From SBBV01 sp036555425 (lineage in GTDB: Bacteria; Pseudomonadota; Alphaproteobacteria; Bin65): DNA of 12,090 nt. Numbering within the stretch: position 1 is the first letter of the stretch; each line of letters starts with the position of its first letter. Location of the stretch: assembly GCA_036555425.1 (NCBI GenBank), contig DATBLL010000218.1:1-12090 (forward strand), given 5' to 3'. The notes beneath the pieces are model-generated. The model was not told the origin of the DNA and searched no databases. It saw only the letters and a program-made list of their open reading frames with translations. Positions 12,068-12,090 of this stretch are shown here, piece by piece. The position numbers were made by a program, and so were the translations under genes.

Positions 12068-12081
12068 GCGGGCGCGCCCGC
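12068..12081. repeat. 14-bp perfect GC palindrome upstream of the holin candidate
   Basis: GCGGGCG followed directly by CGCCCGC at the right edge, 44 bases before the ATG at 12023 on the minus strand. It is self-complementary with no loop, so it would be a protein site or a chance palindrome in GC-rich DNA. Nothing else is seen in 12024-12090. Confidence 0.2.
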
Positions 12082-12090
12082 GTGTCGGAC

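Larger units (their letters stand above)
8345..12090 (-). mobile_element. Prophage segment: lysis and packaging cassette (T7-like order)
   Basis: All genes from the right edge down to 8345 are leftward, small and tightly packed, with ATGA overlaps at 11715-11718 and 8761-8764 and one out-of-frame nested overlap. The contents are a holin candidate, Rz-like and Rz1-like spanins, a T7 gp19-type terminase large subunit and a SleB-like hydrolase. Portal, capsid and tail genes are not in view; by the T7 order they would be to the right of the window. The left end is placed after the hydrolase stop, because the next gene (8281) is a metabolic enzyme. No integrase, att repeat or tRNA is visible. GC content is like the flanks. 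Confidence 0.7.

Overview
The window looks like a stretch of chromosome from a high-GC alphaproteobacterium. Coding is dense, codons are strongly GC-biased, and several products (IorAB-type dehydrogenase, cytoplasmic trypsin-like/PDZ protein, Cache lipo-/periplasmic protein, alphaproteobacterial-style phage lysis genes) resemble families common in Rhodospirillales/Hyphomicrobiales. I cannot name the genus. No tRNA, rRNA, CRISPR array or insertion sequence was recognised.

Left part (1-3632): a 30-residue membrane peptide reading off the left edge, possibly the leader member of a kdp operon; a divergent intergenic region with two inverted repeats; a small DUF2188-like protein; a leftward pair made of a trypsin-like/PDZ protein that has lost its whole catalytic triad and a secreted single-Cache protein; and, divergent from them, a 12-TM MFS transporter.

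Middle (3780-7285): a four-gene rightward cluster encoding a [2Fe-2S] subunit and a Tat-exported molybdopterin subunit of an isoquinoline 1-oxidoreductase/aldehyde dehydrogenase type enzyme, followed by a Tat-exported SoxY-like carrier and a SoxZ. The SoxY-like protein keeps the arm cysteine but not the GGCGG tail (it ends A-A-C-V-D-P-D-V-K). No cytochrome c subunit is present in the window, so the cluster suggests a molybdoenzyme coupled to, or supplying, a SoxYZ-type thiol carrier in the periplasm. A perfect 13-bp-arm hairpin separates the dehydrogenase genes from the SoxYZ genes. A quinone-oxidoreductase-like MDR enzyme converges on soxZ.

Right part (8345 to the right edge): a compact leftward phage cassette. 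In transcription order it holds a two-TM holin candidate, an i-spanin-like protein, an out-of-frame overlapping Rz1-like lipoprotein, three tandem hairpins, a 42-residue membrane protein, a T7 gp19-type terminase large subunit, a small secreted protein, a TM/coiled-coil protein, and a SleB-like hydrolase. The order holin - Rz - Rz1 - TerL is that of the right end of T7-like genomes, so virion genes would be expected beyond the right edge. The cassette ends 63 bases before the host oxidoreductase gene.
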